Shown here piece by piece: positions 1 through 7,865 of a stretch of DNA of 28,125 nt. The notes under the pieces were generated by a model. That model was not told the DNA's origin and made no database searches. It saw only the letters and a list, made by a program, of their open reading frames with translations. Numbering within the stretch: position 1 is the first letter of the stretch; each line of letters starts with the position of its first letter. The DNA is from an uncultured Sutterella sp. (GTDB lineage: Bacteria; Pseudomonadota; Gammaproteobacteria; Burkholderiales; Burkholderiaceae_F), in contig UPZS01000027.1 in assembly GCA_900538905.1 (NCBI GenBank), positions 1 to 28,125 on the forward strand, written 5' to 3'. A program made the position numbers and the translations under genes.

Positions 1-584
1 TCAAGTTCCTTTGGATCCGGCATCTCAATGTCAAATTCCGTCGTGAAGACCACGAACCAATGACCGCAATCCTTCCTAATGTGAATCTGCCTGACCGTGC
101 CGGACTTCATGGAACCATCGGCACATTTGAATGCTAGCGGACGGCTTTTGCGGTAGCGCATCCAGCCGATCTTGGGCAACTTTACGCGGCCGTTAACATC
201 ATCGATATGTTCAGGCTTGAACTGCGGAATGCGAAAGCCGTCTCCGATATCTTTGGATTTAAATTTCGGCCATTCTTTACGGGCAGGATCGCTCTTAGGA
301 CGAAAACTGTCGGCAATGGCTCGATCGAGGTCCTTGAGCGCCTGCTGCAGAGGTTGAGACATCGCCTCTTTGAGAAAAACAGTCTTTTCCTCTTTCTTCC
401 ATTTGACAAGCTCGAGGCATAGCTCTTTGTAGCGCAAGAGAGAAAGACTGTTTTTCTTGCGCTCGTTTTGCAGTTCCAGGGCTTTGTTGAACACGAAACG
501 ACGACAGCCGGCGTTTCTGCTCAATGCAGAGCGCTGCTCGTCTGTCGTATAGAGTTCGTACTGGAAACCGCAGATGATTTTCAT
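1..584 (-). CDS. tnpB: TnpB-family RNA-guided nuclease (IS200/IS605 OrfB), N-terminal part, cut by window edge
   Basis: An open frame starts at ATG 584 and runs off the left edge without a stop (194 complete codons). The start MKIICGFQYELYTTDEQR, the FNKALELQ and YKELC stretches, PLQQALKDLDRAI and LPKIGWMRYRKSR are the usual N-terminal helix-turn-helix/wedge signatures of TnpB. It aligns through this region with the complete TnpB at 16680-17888 but is clearly a different, diverged member. TnpB proteins are RuvC-like nucleases guided by an omega-RNA made from the element's right end. The RuvC residues and that end lie outside the window, so activity cannot be judged. No tnpA is visible upstream. 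Both tnpB genes carry a TTTTGTATAC stretch (read on the plus strand) about 30 bp upstream of their start, possibly a shared promoter or end element. There is no clear Shine-Dalgarno; an upstream ATG meets a stop at once. Confidence 0.9.
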   Translation of the reverse strand, partial: MKIICGFQYELYTTDEQRSALSRNAGCRRFVFNKALELQNERKKNSLSLLRYKELCLELVKWKKEEKTVFLKEAMSQPLQQALKDLDRAIADSFRPKSDPARKEWPKFKSKDIGDGFRIPQFKPEHIDDVNGRVKLPKIGWMRYRKSRPLAFKCADGSMKSGTVRQIHIRKDCGHWFVVFTTEFDIEMPDPKEL

Positions 585-638
585 GATCAGAGAATCATGC
601 CTGAAATTTTGTATACGCGCCAGCATTGCCCGTTTTTT

Positions 639-686
639 ATCGTGCGGTGCACGATCGGCCTTATATCCCCTGGCTGAAGTTAGGGG
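639..686 (-). repeat. Two hairpins upstream of the left tnpB; possible insertion-sequence end
   Basis: Two perfect inverted repeats sit side by side: ATCGTGC/GCACGAT at 639-655 (3-nt loop) and CCCCT/AGGGG at 667-686 (10-nt loop). Read on the minus strand, the second lies in a GCCCCT...AGGGGATATAAGGC context. From memory this resembles the hairpin at the right (3') end of some tnpB elements. Here it lies on the 5' side of tnpB, so it is either the left-end hairpin of this element or the leftover right end of another one. Neither hairpin is followed by a T-run, so they are not terminators. Confidence 0.5.
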
Positions 687-702
687 CTTTACGGCCTCTA
701 CT

Positions 703-767
703 GTAAAAAACGCTAGTTAGTTAGCGATTTTTACGTAAAAAATCGCTAGTGGACTAGCGAAATTTAC
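703..767. repeat. Two abutting palindromic units, 33-bp period (site A)
   Basis: Unit 1 is 703-734 and unit 2 is 735-767. Both begin GTAAAAAA and end TTTAC or TTTTAC. The core stem is CGCTA/TAGCG at 711-726 in the first and TCGCTAGT/ACTAGCGA with a 2-nt loop at 743-760 in the second. The two centres are 33 bp apart. The architecture matches 24873-24940, where the period is also 33 bp but the stem sequence is unrelated. Possible roles are operator pairs or binding sites of a mobile element or ATPase module. The units are too few for an array and have no T-run for termination. Confidence 0.8.
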
Positions 768-783
768 GTTTTTTATCTGCGTC

Positions 784-850
784 ATGACTGAATCGGTTGA
801 CAGATTTTCGGGCAAAACCTGAAAAGATTGACAGAGAGCGGATCGGTTGG
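784..850. repeat. Degenerate GGTTGAC repeat cluster (site A)
   Basis: The cluster contains TGACTGAATCGGTTGACAG (TTGAC at 797), ACCTGAAAAGATTGACAG (TTGAC at 828, 31 bp later) and a partial GGATCGGTTGGGAG (847). Bases 786-834 match 24997-25045 at about 33 of 49 ungapped positions by hand count, so the two clusters share an origin. Multiple short terminal repeats of this style are known from ends of IS21-family elements. That assignment is inference, because no istA or istB is present. Confidence 0.7.
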
Positions 851-852
851 GA

Positions 853-892
853 GAAAAAAACAGCAGGCAGCGCCGAAATGACAACGCTGCCC
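853..892 (-). terminator. Rho-independent terminator after the PFL-family gene
   Basis: Read on the minus strand, the stem GGCAGCG/CGCTGCC (885-891 with 866-872) is followed by TGTTTTTTT at 860-853. It begins about 15 bases after the stop codon at 907, so it is the natural 3' end of the long minus-strand transcription unit. Confidence 0.85.
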
Positions 893-906
893 GCATGAAA
901 GGTCGG

Positions 907-2280
907 TTAGTTTCTGAGACTGTGAATCGGAGCCGGGATGCGACCGCCGAAGTCAATGAATTTCTGCGAGTCACCGCCCGGGACGCGAATGATGGAAGCT
1001 TCGCCGAGAAGGCCGCCGAATACTGCGACGTCGCCGACCGTCTTGCCCGGCACCGGAATGATGCGCACGGCTGTGGTCTTGCTGTTGATCATGCCGATGG
1101 CGGCTTCGTCGGCAATCATGGCCGAGATGGTTTCGGCAGGCGTATCGCCCGGAATAGCGATCATGTCAAGCCCCACCGAGCACACGCAGGTCATGGCTTC
1201 GAGTTTTTCCATCGTCAGAGCGCCGGAGCGGGCAGCGGCTTCAATGGCACTGTCTTCGCTTACCGGAATGAAGGCACCCGACAAGCCGCCGACGTGGCTT
1301 GATGCAAACACGCCGCCTTTTTTCACGGCGTCGTTGAGCATGGCGAGGATGGCTGTCGACCCCGGAGCGCCGATCGAAGACAGCCCCAGCGTCTGGAAGA
1401 TTTCACCCACGCTGTCGCCGACGGCAGGCGTCGGAGCCAACGAGAGATCGGCAACGCCGAAGGGAATGTTCATGGTTTTGGCTACGCCGCGGCCGATCAG
1501 TTCACCCACGCGCGTCACTTTGTAGGCGGTGTGCTTGATGACTTCGGCAATTTCCGAGAGAGTGAGCTTACGGCCGGATTCTTCAATGGCGCGCTGCAGT
1601 GCTTTGTTGACAACACCGGGGCCCGAGACGCCGACATCAATCACCACATCGGGTTCGCCCACACCGAGATAGGCACCCGCCATAAACGGCACGTCCTGAG
1701 GAATGTTGCAGAACACAACGAGCTTGGCGCAGCCGATGCCGTCGCGGTCGGCCGTTGCATTGGCTGTTTCCACGATTTTTTGGCCCATGAGGCTTACGGC
1801 ATCCATGTTGATGCCGCTCTTGGTCGAGCCCACATTGATCGAAGAGCAGATGCGATCGGTTGTGGCCAAGGCTTCAGGCAGCGCATTGATGAGATTGCGC
1901 TCGCCCGGCGTCATGCCTTTTTCCACCAGGGCGCCGAAGCCGCCGACGAAGTCCACGCCGACTTCTTTGGCGCATTCGTCGAGGATGCGGCAGACGCGCA
2001 CCATTTGATCGGTCGAAAATCCTGCGCAAACCGTGCCGATGGCCGATACGGCGATGCGCTTGTTGACGACGGGAATGCCGTAGCGGTCGCCTACGCCGTT
2101 GCAGGTTTCCACCAGACGTTTGGCGTACTTGAGGATCTTGCTGCGCACTTTAAGTTCGAAGACGTCGAAATCGTGGCTTGCGCAGTCAAAAAGGTTGATG
2201 CCGAGCGTCACCGTGCGCACATCGAGATGCTCGCTGCGAAGCATATTGATAGTCGAAAGGACCTCGCGTTCAGTCAGCAT
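907..2280 (-). CDS. UPF0210/DUF711 (PFL-family) protein
   Basis: This 457-residue protein belongs to the UPF0210 family. Its members have a fold related to pyruvate formate-lyase but no proven reaction. Typical family stretches visible are [13 protein letters not shown] near residue 30, [11 protein letters not shown] near 80, [16 protein letters not shown] near 115, [15 protein letters not shown] near 150, [21 protein letters not shown] near 275 and [20 protein letters not shown] near 300. The C-terminal part runs to the expected end, so the gene looks intact. It follows the double-ACT gene by 44 bp on the same strand. The same ACT plus UPF0210 pairing is known from streptococci (SP0238/SP0239), which suggests the ACT protein senses a ligand related to this enzyme. 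The start MLTEREVL at ATG 2280 fits family length. The substrate is unknown. There is no signal peptide or membrane segment, so the protein should be cytosolic. Confidence 0.92.
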   Translation of the reverse strand: MLTEREVLSTINMLRSEHLDVRTVTLGINLFDCASHDFDVFELKVRSKILKYAKRLVETCNGVGDRYGIPVVNKRIAVSAIGTVCAGFSTDQMVRVCRILDECAKEVGVDFVGGFGALVEKGMTPGERNLINALPEALATTDRICSSINVGSTKSGINMDAVSLMGQKIVETANATADRDGIGCAKLVVFCNIPQDVPFMAGAYLGVGEPDVVIDVGVSGPGVVNKALQRAIEESGRKLTLSEIAEVIKHTAYKVTRVGELIGRGVAKTMNIPFGVADLSLAPTPAVGDSVGEIFQTLGLSSIGAPGSTAILAMLNDAVKKGGVFASSHVGGLSGAFIPVSEDSAIEAAARSGALTMEKLEAMTCVCSVGLDMIAIPGDTPAETISAMIADEAAIGMINSKTTAVRIIPVPGKTVGDVAVFGGLLGEASIIRVPGGDSQKFIDFGGRIPAPIHSLRN

Positions 2281-2324
2281 GTTTGTTTGGCTCCGTTTTG
2301 AAATTCGAAAAAAATGCGATCGCC

Positions 2325-2885
2325 TCAGATGACGGTGACGCGATGGACGGCTTCAAAGATGTCTCGGTGTTGCATGGTAAGCGACAGGCCGAGCGACTTG
2401 GCGCGCTCCAGAAGCACGCGATGCAGGCTGCGCGTATCGAGATCCGTGGGGATTGAGACTTCAAAAACCTGCATGGAGCTTCCTTCGCCAATCGGGAAGG
2501 CTCGCATCGAGGAAATGTTGATCTGTTGCGCGCCGAAAATATGAGAGAAGGTCGCGACGATGTCGTTTCGGTCCGGCCCGTAGACAGAGATCACGAAAGG
2601 TTCACTTGGCACCGGTTCGCCCGAAGGTTCTTCGTAGTCGCGCGTGACGATGGTCAAGCGCATCTTTTTGAGGGCGACTGCCTTTTCAATTTCCGCGTTG
2701 AGCGTTTCGTTGGAGAGTTCCTGCGGCTTATCCACAAGGTAGATACCGGCGAATTGTTCGTGCAGGGTTGATTGGGTCATTTCACGGATGTTGCAGCCCA
2801 GACGAGTGATCACAGAAGAGACGCACGCAATGACGCCGGGTTGATCCAGACCGATGACGGCCACTACAACCTCATGGTTAGACAT
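2325..2885 (-). CDS. Double ACT-domain protein, GcvR-like
   Basis: This 186-residue protein has two ACT domains. The first begins [29 protein letters not shown] (residues about 5-33) and the second begins [28 protein letters not shown] (about 90-117). Such tandem ACT proteins resemble GcvR, the glycine-cleavage repressor accessory protein, and the UPF0237 partner of UPF0210 proteins. ACT domains bind amino acids or similar small ligands. The chosen start is ATG 2885, because AGGAG lies 8 bases upstream; a frame open to 2948 lacks such a site and adds residues unlike the family. It lies 130 bp downstream of the tatD-family gene and 44 bp upstream of the UPF0210 gene. A ligand-sensing role for its neighbour is inference. 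It contains no DNA-binding domain of its own. Confidence 0.88.
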   Translation of the reverse strand: MSNHEVVVAVIGLDQPGVIACVSSVITRLGCNIREMTQSTLHEQFAGIYLVDKPQELSNETLNAEIEKAVALKKMRLTIVTRDYEEPSGEPVPSEPFVISVYGPDRNDIVATFSHIFGAQQINISSMRAFPIGEGSSMQVFEVSIPTDLDTRSLHRVLLERAKSLGLSLTMQHRDIFEAVHRVTVI

Positions 2886-3015
2886 GAAAGATGCTCCTAA
2901 AAAGGGGTGAGGAGAGTGAAAGCTTTCCATGCAGGAAGACTCCGGCACGGTGATACAGTCAGAATACCACAGGCCGACAGGAGCAAAGGTCGCGGCAGGA
3001 CACAGCGCGAGGAAA

Positions 3016-3810
3016 TCAGGAGGCCGCCAGGCGAGTAAATGCGGCGTGCGCGTTGCGTGTGCTCAGGGCCGACGTTTCCTCAAGAGAGAGATCTCGGATT
3101 TGCGCGGCAGCTTCAAGGACTTCGAAAAGATCGACGGCTCGGGCAATTTGAGCGCCTTGCGCGCGGCGGTTTGCCGTGAGCATAAAGGGCGCATCGGTTT
3201 CCAACACGAAGGCCTCTTCAGGGAGCCTGGCAAACACCTCGCGAATGCGTTTGGATCCGGGATAAGTCAAAGAAGGACCGAAACCGAGCTTAAAACCCAT
3301 GGCGAGGGCTTGTTGTGCCTGTTCGTAGGAGCCCGCAAACGCGTGCAGTACGCCGGAAACCTTCGAATGTTTCAAAAGCGGTAAAACATGCTGTAGCGCT
3401 TTGCGGCTGTGTACGCTCACGGGCAGTCCGGCTTTTGCAGCAATTGCGAGCATGCGCTTGAAAAGTTCCATTTGTGAGTCAAGCGGCAGAGCGCAGGCTT
3501 GCGGATAGAGGTCAATGCCGATTTCTCCCACGGCACACAAAAGGGGATCTTTTTGAGCTTCAGAAATCGCTACTTCAAGGGATCGAACTTCTTGTGCGAC
3601 CTGTTCTGGGGTTTGGAGAAGCAAAGGATGAATGCCCAGCGCATAGCCGAACTGCAGTTTGCAGGCTGTGCGTTGCACACCCTCAAAGTCGCCCGAGTGC
3701 GTGGCGCAGACTAGTGCCTGCACCAGTCCCCGCTTTCGTGCCTGCAAGATGTCGTCATCCGCAAAGGACGATTCGGCGAAGTGACAGTGCGTGTCGATAA
3801 GCGGGAACAT
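3016..3810 (-). CDS. TatD-family metal-dependent hydrolase
   Basis: A 264-residue TIM-barrel hydrolase of the TatD family, whose characterised members are metal-dependent DNases or 3'-5' exonucleases. The metal ligands are in place: DTHCHF near residues 6-11 (HxH), the glutamate of VGEIGID near 97, the histidine of VSVHSRK, the histidine of LHAFAGS and the aspartate of LETDAPFM near 205. The length is normal for the family. The start ATG 3810 (MFPLIDTHCH) places the HxH motif at the usual distance from the N-terminus. It lies 18 bp after lolD on the same strand, so it is probably co-transcribed with lolCD; tatD genes next to lolCD occur in other proteobacteria. Which TatD paralogue it represents (TatD, YcfH or YjjV) cannot be decided from this window. 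Confidence 0.9.
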   Translation of the reverse strand: MFPLIDTHCHFAESSFADDDILQARKRGLVQALVCATHSGDFEGVQRTACKLQFGYALGIHPLLLQTPEQVAQEVRSLEVAISEAQKDPLLCAVGEIGIDLYPQACALPLDSQMELFKRMLAIAAKAGLPVSVHSRKALQHVLPLLKHSKVSGVLHAFAGSYEQAQQALAMGFKLGFGPSLTYPGSKRIREVFARLPEEAFVLETDAPFMLTANRRAQGAQIARAVDLFEVLEAAAQIRDLSLEETSALSTRNAHAAFTRLAAS

Positions 3811-3828
3811 GGCGGATTGCCTGCAAAA

Positions 3829-4521
3829 TCAAACGCCGGAGACTTCTTCGATGACGCCGGCGGCCAGGCGCAGCACCCGATCGCAACGCGAGGCAATTTG
3901 CAGATCGTGCGTGACGATGACAACGGCCGTACCTTTTGCCTTGGCGGTCTTGACCAAACAATCGAAGACCTCCAGTGCCGTGTCTCGATCGAGATTGCCG
4001 GTGGGTTCGTCGGCGAGAATGCAGGCCGGATCCGCCACCATGGCGCGTGCAATGGCGGTGCGCTGTCGTTCGCCGCCCGAGAGTTGACTGGGCAGATGAG
4101 TGAGGCGCTCTGAAAGTCCCAGCACGTCCAGCGCGACCTTGGCTTTGGCAAGCGCTTCTTCTTTGGGGGTGCGTCGAATCAAAAGAGGCATGGCGGCATT
4201 TTCAAGCGCCGTAAATTCGGGCAGTAGGTGATGGAACTGATACACGAAACCCAGCGAACGGTTGCGCATGTCGCCGAGTGCCTTGTCCGAAAGTGTTCCG
4301 ATGTCCTGCCCGCATATGAGAACGCGCCCGCTGTCGGGCACATCCAGGCCTCCCAGAATGTGCAGCAGGGTCGACTTGCCCGAACCGGATGCGCCGACGA
4401 TGGCGAGTACCTCGCCGGGGGCCGCCGCAAACGTCACGCCGGAAAGAACGTCAATGGAGTGTCCCGTACCGTCGGAAAAGCGTTTGCAGACGGCTTGAGC
4501 TTCAATAGCGTACTTATTCAT
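3829..4521 (-). CDS. lolD: Lipoprotein-releasing ABC transporter ATP-binding subunit LolD
   Basis: This 230-residue ABC ATPase powers release of outer-membrane lipoproteins from the inner membrane to LolA. The Walker A sequence GASGSGKST lies near residue 43, the LolD-type stretch YQFHHLLPEFTALENAAMP follows near 100, the signature is LSGGERQR near 147 and Walker B plus DEPTGNLD lies near 167, with the switch histidine in VTHDL. The start MNKYAIEAQ at ATG 4521 overlaps the end of lolC by 8 bases (ATGAATAA), a classic translationally coupled junction. A longer in-frame reading to 4581 lies inside lolC and is not needed. The LolD-specific stretch and the lolC neighbour make the assignment firm against other FtsE/MacB-like ATPases. 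Confidence 0.95.
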   Translation of the reverse strand: MNKYAIEAQAVCKRFSDGTGHSIDVLSGVTFAAAPGEVLAIVGASGSGKSTLLHILGGLDVPDSGRVLICGQDIGTLSDKALGDMRNRSLGFVYQFHHLLPEFTALENAAMPLLIRRTPKEEALAKAKVALDVLGLSERLTHLPSQLSGGERQRTAIARAMVADPACILADEPTGNLDRDTALEVFDCLVKTAKAKGTAVVIVTHDLQIASRCDRVLRLAAGVIEEVSGV

Positions 4522-5773
4522 AACGAAGCGCCTCGGCAGGACGCGTGCGGGCGGCACGCCAAGAGGGATAAAGCGTTGCAATCAGACTCATGGCAAAACT
4601 CAGAACGGCAATGGGAACAATGTCGCTTGCGCGCGGGTCAGACGGCATGGAACTGATGAAGTAGATTTCCTTGGGCAGGAATTCGACGCCGAGGATGCCT
4701 TCGATAAAGGGCACGATGACGTCCAGATTACAGGCGATCAGGAGCCCCAGACTGACACCGACGGCAACACCCGTAAAGCCCACAATGCTGCCCTGAATCA
4801 TGAAAATGCGCATGATTGCGCCGGGACTAGCTCCGAGTGTGCGCAAAATGGCAATGTCGGACTGCTTTTCCGTCACTGTCATCACCAGCGTCGAAACCAG
4901 TCCGAAAGCGCCCACCAACACAATCAAAAAAAGAATGATCGACATCATGGTCTTTTCCACCTGAACGGCTGCAAACCAGGTGCGGTTTTGCATGGTCCAA
5001 TCGGTGGCGTACCAGCCCGAGGGCAAATGCTGACGAATGGAGCGCACGACAGCCGGAGCTTCGTTCATGTCGGAAAGCTTCAGTCGTATGCCGGTGGCTC
5101 CGCCCGTACGAAAGAGCGTAGCGGCGTCTTTGACATTCATTACGCATAAAGTGCTGTCGAATTCGTAGTGCCCTGAATCAACGAGTCCCATCACCGTCAT
5201 CTGCTTCATGCGTGGCACGAAACCGGCGGGAGTGACATTGCCTTTGGAGACGATAAGCGTGACTTTGTCGCCGGGACCGACACGAAGCTGGCGTGCGAGA
5301 TCACGCCCGAGAATGACGCCGAAGCTGCCTGCCTTGAGATTGTCGACCGAACCCATGCGGACTGCTGACGGGATGTCACTCACCGACGGTTCGGCTGCCG
5401 GATCAATGCCGCGAACCATGGCGCCTTGAACGCCCGCGCCAGCCGAAAGCAAAGCCTGGCCGGAGACAAAAGGCGCTCCCGCGACGATGCGGCTTTCGGC
5501 GGTTTTAAGCGTGCCGAGGGTGTCCTGCCAGTTGCCGACACTGCCCGCGAGGTTATAGACCTCGGCATGGGACAGCACGGAGAGCATGCGGTCGCGTACT
5601 TCCTTCTGAAAGCCGTTCATCACCGAAAGCACGATGATGAGCGCCATGACGCCCAGAGCGATGGAAGCGACCGAAATGCCCGAAATAAAGCTCATGAAAC
5701 CGTCTTTGCGACGGCCGCGTCGACCGGCTCTCGTGTAGCGCAGTCCGACGGCAATTTCAAACGGAAGAGCCAA
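4514..5773 (-). CDS. lolC: Lipoprotein-releasing system transmembrane subunit LolC/LolE
   Basis: This 419-residue inner-membrane protein has the LolC/E layout. A cytoplasmic N-terminus (FEIAVGLRYTRAGRRGRRKDGFMSFIS) leads into a first membrane segment at about 27-50. A large periplasmic domain follows, with QMTVMGLVDSGHYEFDS as the likely LolA-hook neighbourhood. Three more membrane segments lie at about 270-295, 315-345 and 385-405, in the FtsX/MacB-type C-terminal domain. With LolD it extracts mature lipoproteins for delivery to LolA. Only one LolC/E gene is present here, so the transporter may use a homodimer, as in many betaproteobacteria and the LolF systems of others; a second copy elsewhere cannot be excluded. 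It lies 21 bp after ybaK and overlaps lolD by 8 bases. Confidence 0.93.
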   Translation of the reverse strand: MALPFEIAVGLRYTRAGRRGRRKDGFMSFISGISVASIALGVMALIIVLSVMNGFQKEVRDRMLSVLSHAEVYNLAGSVGNWQDTLGTLKTAESRIVAGAPFVSGQALLSAGAGVQGAMVRGIDPAAEPSVSDIPSAVRMGSVDNLKAGSFGVILGRDLARQLRVGPGDKVTLIVSKGNVTPAGFVPRMKQMTVMGLVDSGHYEFDSTLCVMNVKDAATLFRTGGATGIRLKLSDMNEAPAVVRSIRQHLPSGWYATDWTMQNRTWFAAVQVEKTMMSIILFLIVLVGAFGLVSTLVMTVTEKQSDIAILRTLGASPGAIMRIFMIQGSIVGFTGVAVGVSLGLLIACNLDVIVPFIEGILGVEFLPKEIYFISSMPSDPRASDIVPIAVLSFAMSLIATLYPSWRAARTRPAEALRYE

Positions 5774-5794
5774 GATGGTTTCTCGCGAAAAGGG

Positions 5795-6289
5795 TTATTG
5801 TTCTAGCGCAACGTCCACGGGAACGGCGCCCAGTTTTTCAGTGAGGACCGACGACGGGATGCCGACGATGTAGCCGCGACGGCCGCCGTTGATAAAGATT
5901 TCCGGCAGCTCAAGAATCGTTTTTTGAACGTACACAGGCATTTTCTTGCGGGTGCCGAAGGGGCTCGTGCCGCCAACCATGTAGCCGGAATTGCGCTGCG
6001 CTTGTTCCGGTTTGCAGGGTGTGACACTCTTGCAGCCGATTTGTCGGGCGAGATTTTTCGTCGACACTTCACAATCGCCATGCATGAGAATCACCAGAGG
6101 TTTGGCCGACTCATTTTCCATAATGAGCGTTTTGATGGTGGCGTGCTCGTCAAGCCCCAGGGATTCGCTAGCCTTGTGCGTGCCGCCGTGCTCGACATAG
6201 TCGTAAGAGAATTCTCGAAACGTCACCCCGTGGGCTTTGAGCCATTCGGTTGCAGGGGTGGCACTTTCATGTTTGGCGTGCTTGGCCAT
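5795..6289 (-). CDS. ybaK: Cys-tRNA(Pro)/Cys-tRNA(Cys) deacylase, YbaK family
   Basis: This 164-residue protein is a YbaK/EbsC-type trans-editing deacylase, which hydrolyses mischarged Cys-tRNA(Pro). The family lysine is present in ATIKTLIM (about residue 53). The stretches VEHGGTHKASESLGLDEHATIKTL, NLARQIGCKSVTPCKPEQAQRNSGYMVGGTSPFGTRKKMPVYV and FINGGRRGYIVGI follow the standard YbaK order. The substrate-pocket motif GGTSPFGTRK is intact. The length is typical and the start ATG 6289 is the first good methionine. It sits 15 bp after the ogt-like gene and 21 bp before lolC, inside the ispH-to-tatD run. Family membership is clear. Exact specificity (Pro versus Cys tRNA) is taken from family knowledge and not visible in the sequence. 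Confidence 0.93.
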   Translation of the reverse strand: MAKHAKHESATPATEWLKAHGVTFREFSYDYVEHGGTHKASESLGLDEHATIKTLIMENESAKPLVILMHGDCEVSTKNLARQIGCKSVTPCKPEQAQRNSGYMVGGTSPFGTRKKMPVYVQKTILELPEIFINGGRRGYIVGIPSSVLTEKLGAVPVDVALEQ

Positions 6290-6304
6290 CGGTAACCTTT
6301 CTTT

Positions 6305-6838
6305 TCAGAGAGAGAAGTCCGCCAAACGCAGCCATTGCGCGACGGCAGCGAGCTCTGGTGCGCCCAAATAGGCCTGCGGACGGAATGTTTCGGGCTTAAG
6401 GATATCGAATCCTTCCAGCTGAGCGGAAGCACACACGCGGTGACAGCCGATCAGAATCGGAAAGGGGTTGTGTGCGAGCGCTTGTCCGACGGCGCGGGCG
6501 GCAGCCGGATTGCCTGCGGTTTGAGCCACCTGCGAATAGCTCATCCATTGCCCCGGTTCAATGCGGCTGACGATGTCGAGCACACGGCGCGTAAATTCCG
6601 GCAGTTTGCGAAAGGCTTTCGTTCCAAAAAGCGTTTCGCGCAGCTCCTCAGACGTGGCTTGCGGCACACTGAGTACAGCTTCGAGCTGTTGCATCACGTC
6701 TGCAATGGCTTGCGGGGCCGGTGACGGCTCCTGTATGGAGTCAATCGTCGGACAAATGCGCGCGAGTTCACCGTTTTCTTCCCAAAGAACGATTCCGCCC
6801 CAGGGGGCCGGCATTGAATAGGTGTTGCGGTTATCCAT
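6305..6838 (-). CDS. ogt: Methylated-DNA--[protein]-cysteine S-methyltransferase-like protein, divergent active site
   Basis: This 177-residue protein has the Ogt/MGMT C-terminal domain. [45 protein letters not shown] (about 81-125) contains the DNA-binding helix-turn-helix and the arginine finger. The acceptor cysteine is Cys132 in LIGCHRVCA. The family nearly always has PCHRV, so a glycine replaces the proline. The usual GGLxGYxGGxxxKxxLL tail is also altered to [21 protein letters not shown]. The cysteine itself remains, so it is not an ATL-type (Trp) protein. It may repair O6-alkylguanine with changed efficiency, or have drifted in function. The start at ATG 6838 overlaps the ispH stop by 8 bases (ATGGATAA), implying coupled translation. 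A frame open to 6877 lies inside ispH and was not used. The gene symbol is tentative. Confidence 0.8.
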   Translation of the reverse strand: MDNRNTYSMPAPWGGIVLWEENGELARICPTIDSIQEPSPAPQAIADVMQQLEAVLSVPQATSEELRETLFGTKAFRKLPEFTRRVLDIVSRIEPGQWMSYSQVAQTAGNPAAARAVGQALAHNPFPILIGCHRVCASAQLEGFDILKPETFRPQAYLGAPELAAVAQWLRLADFSL

Positions 6839-7805
6839 GGCGGTTTTCCTTTTGGGCCCGTGCTGCCTCAAGGTCACTGTCCCAGAGACCGCGAGGCATC
6901 GGGAAGGCTACGTTTTCTTCGTCGCCGTCTTGCGTGGTGACGGTAAGCATCGGGTATACCGAGCGAAGTCGTTCGATCACCTGCTGCACCAGAAATTCGG
7001 GAGCGGAGGCACCGGCTGTGATGCCCACCGTACTGACGCCTTCGAACCAATCTTCCTGCATGTCGGCGGCCGTATCGATCAACTTGGCCGTGCAGCCGTG
7101 TCGTTCGGCTACTTCACGGAGTCGGTTGGAGTTGGAGCTGGTAACGGACCCCACGACCAATACGAGATCGCAAGCATCGGCCAGACGCTTGACGGCATCT
7201 TGGCGATTCTGCGTGGCGTAGCAGACGTCGTTTTTTTTCGGTTCGGTAATGGACGGGAATTTGGTTTTGAGCGCCGAGATCACTTCGGCGGCGTCGTCCA
7301 CGGAAATCGTCGTTTGCGTCACGTAACTCAAGTTGTCGGATGTGCTTTCAAGCTCAAGCGCGTTGACTGCCGCTACTGATTCGACCAGATAGATGCCTTC
7401 GTCGATTTGCCCCATGGTGCCTTCGACCTCCGGATGCCCGGCGTGGCCGATCATGATGATTTTCTTGCCGTTATTGTGAAGCTTGACGACCTGACGGTGC
7501 ACTTTGGTGACCAAAGGACAGGTGGCGTCAAAAATGCGCAGTGGCCGAGCGTGGGCTTCGTCTGAGACGCTGCGGGGGACGCCGTGGGCTGAAAAAATAA
7601 GCGTTGCACCGTCGGGAACCTGTGAGATGTCGTCAACAAAGATGGCGCCCTTGGCCTTGAGTTCTTCGACGACGGTGCGGTTGTGAACGATCTCATGGCG
7701 CACGTAGAGCGGCGCGCCGTAAACCTCAATGGCGCGGGAGACGATTTTGATGGCGCGTTTGACGCCGGCGCAAAAACCGCGAGGTTGAGCGAGGATGACT
7801 TGCAT
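6831..7805 (-). CDS. ispH: 4-hydroxy-3-methylbut-2-enyl diphosphate reductase IspH
   Basis: This 324-residue iron-sulfur enzyme performs the last step of the MEP isoprenoid pathway, reducing HMBPP to IPP and DMAPP. The three cluster cysteines are Cys12 (PRGFCAGV), Cys96 (DATCPLV) and Cys195 ([11 protein letters not shown]). His41, His124 and Glu126 fall at the Escherichia coli positions, and the SNSNRL substrate loop is present. The ATG at 7805 is preferred because it gives this numbering; a GTG two codons upstream (7811) is possible and neither has a strong Shine-Dalgarno. It appears to be the first gene of the run ispH-ogt-ybaK-lolC-lolD-tatD. A hairpin at 7830-7845 and a GATAAT -10-like hexamer lie in the 60-bp leader that separates it from the ATPase gene upstream. 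Confidence 0.97.
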   Translation of the reverse strand: MQVILAQPRGFCAGVKRAIKIVSRAIEVYGAPLYVRHEIVHNRTVVEELKAKGAIFVDDISQVPDGATLIFSAHGVPRSVSDEAHARPLRIFDATCPLVTKVHRQVVKLHNNGKKIIMIGHAGHPEVEGTMGQIDEGIYLVESVAAVNALELESTSDNLSYVTQTTISVDDAAEVISALKTKFPSITEPKKNDVCYATQNRQDAVKRLADACDLVLVVGSVTSSNSNRLREVAERHGCTAKLIDTAADMQEDWFEGVSTVGITAGASAPEFLVQQVIERLRSVYPMLTVTTQDGDEENVAFPMPRGLWDSDLEAARAQKENRHG

Positions 7806-7829
7806 AGACACGATGAGATAAAAGTTACG

Positions 7830-7845
7830 ATGGTGCGGGCACCAT
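7830..7845 (-). promoter_or_regulatory. Hairpin in the ispH leader with a -10-like hexamer
   Basis: ATGGTGC/GCACCAT forms a perfect 7-bp stem with a 2-nt loop about 25 bp before the ispH start. On the minus strand GATAAT lies at the upstream edge of this hairpin and could be a -10 element, but no convincing -35 is seen. A role in ispH expression is possible but unproven. Confidence 0.4.
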
Positions 7846-7865
7846 TATCGCAAACCGTTGGTCGG

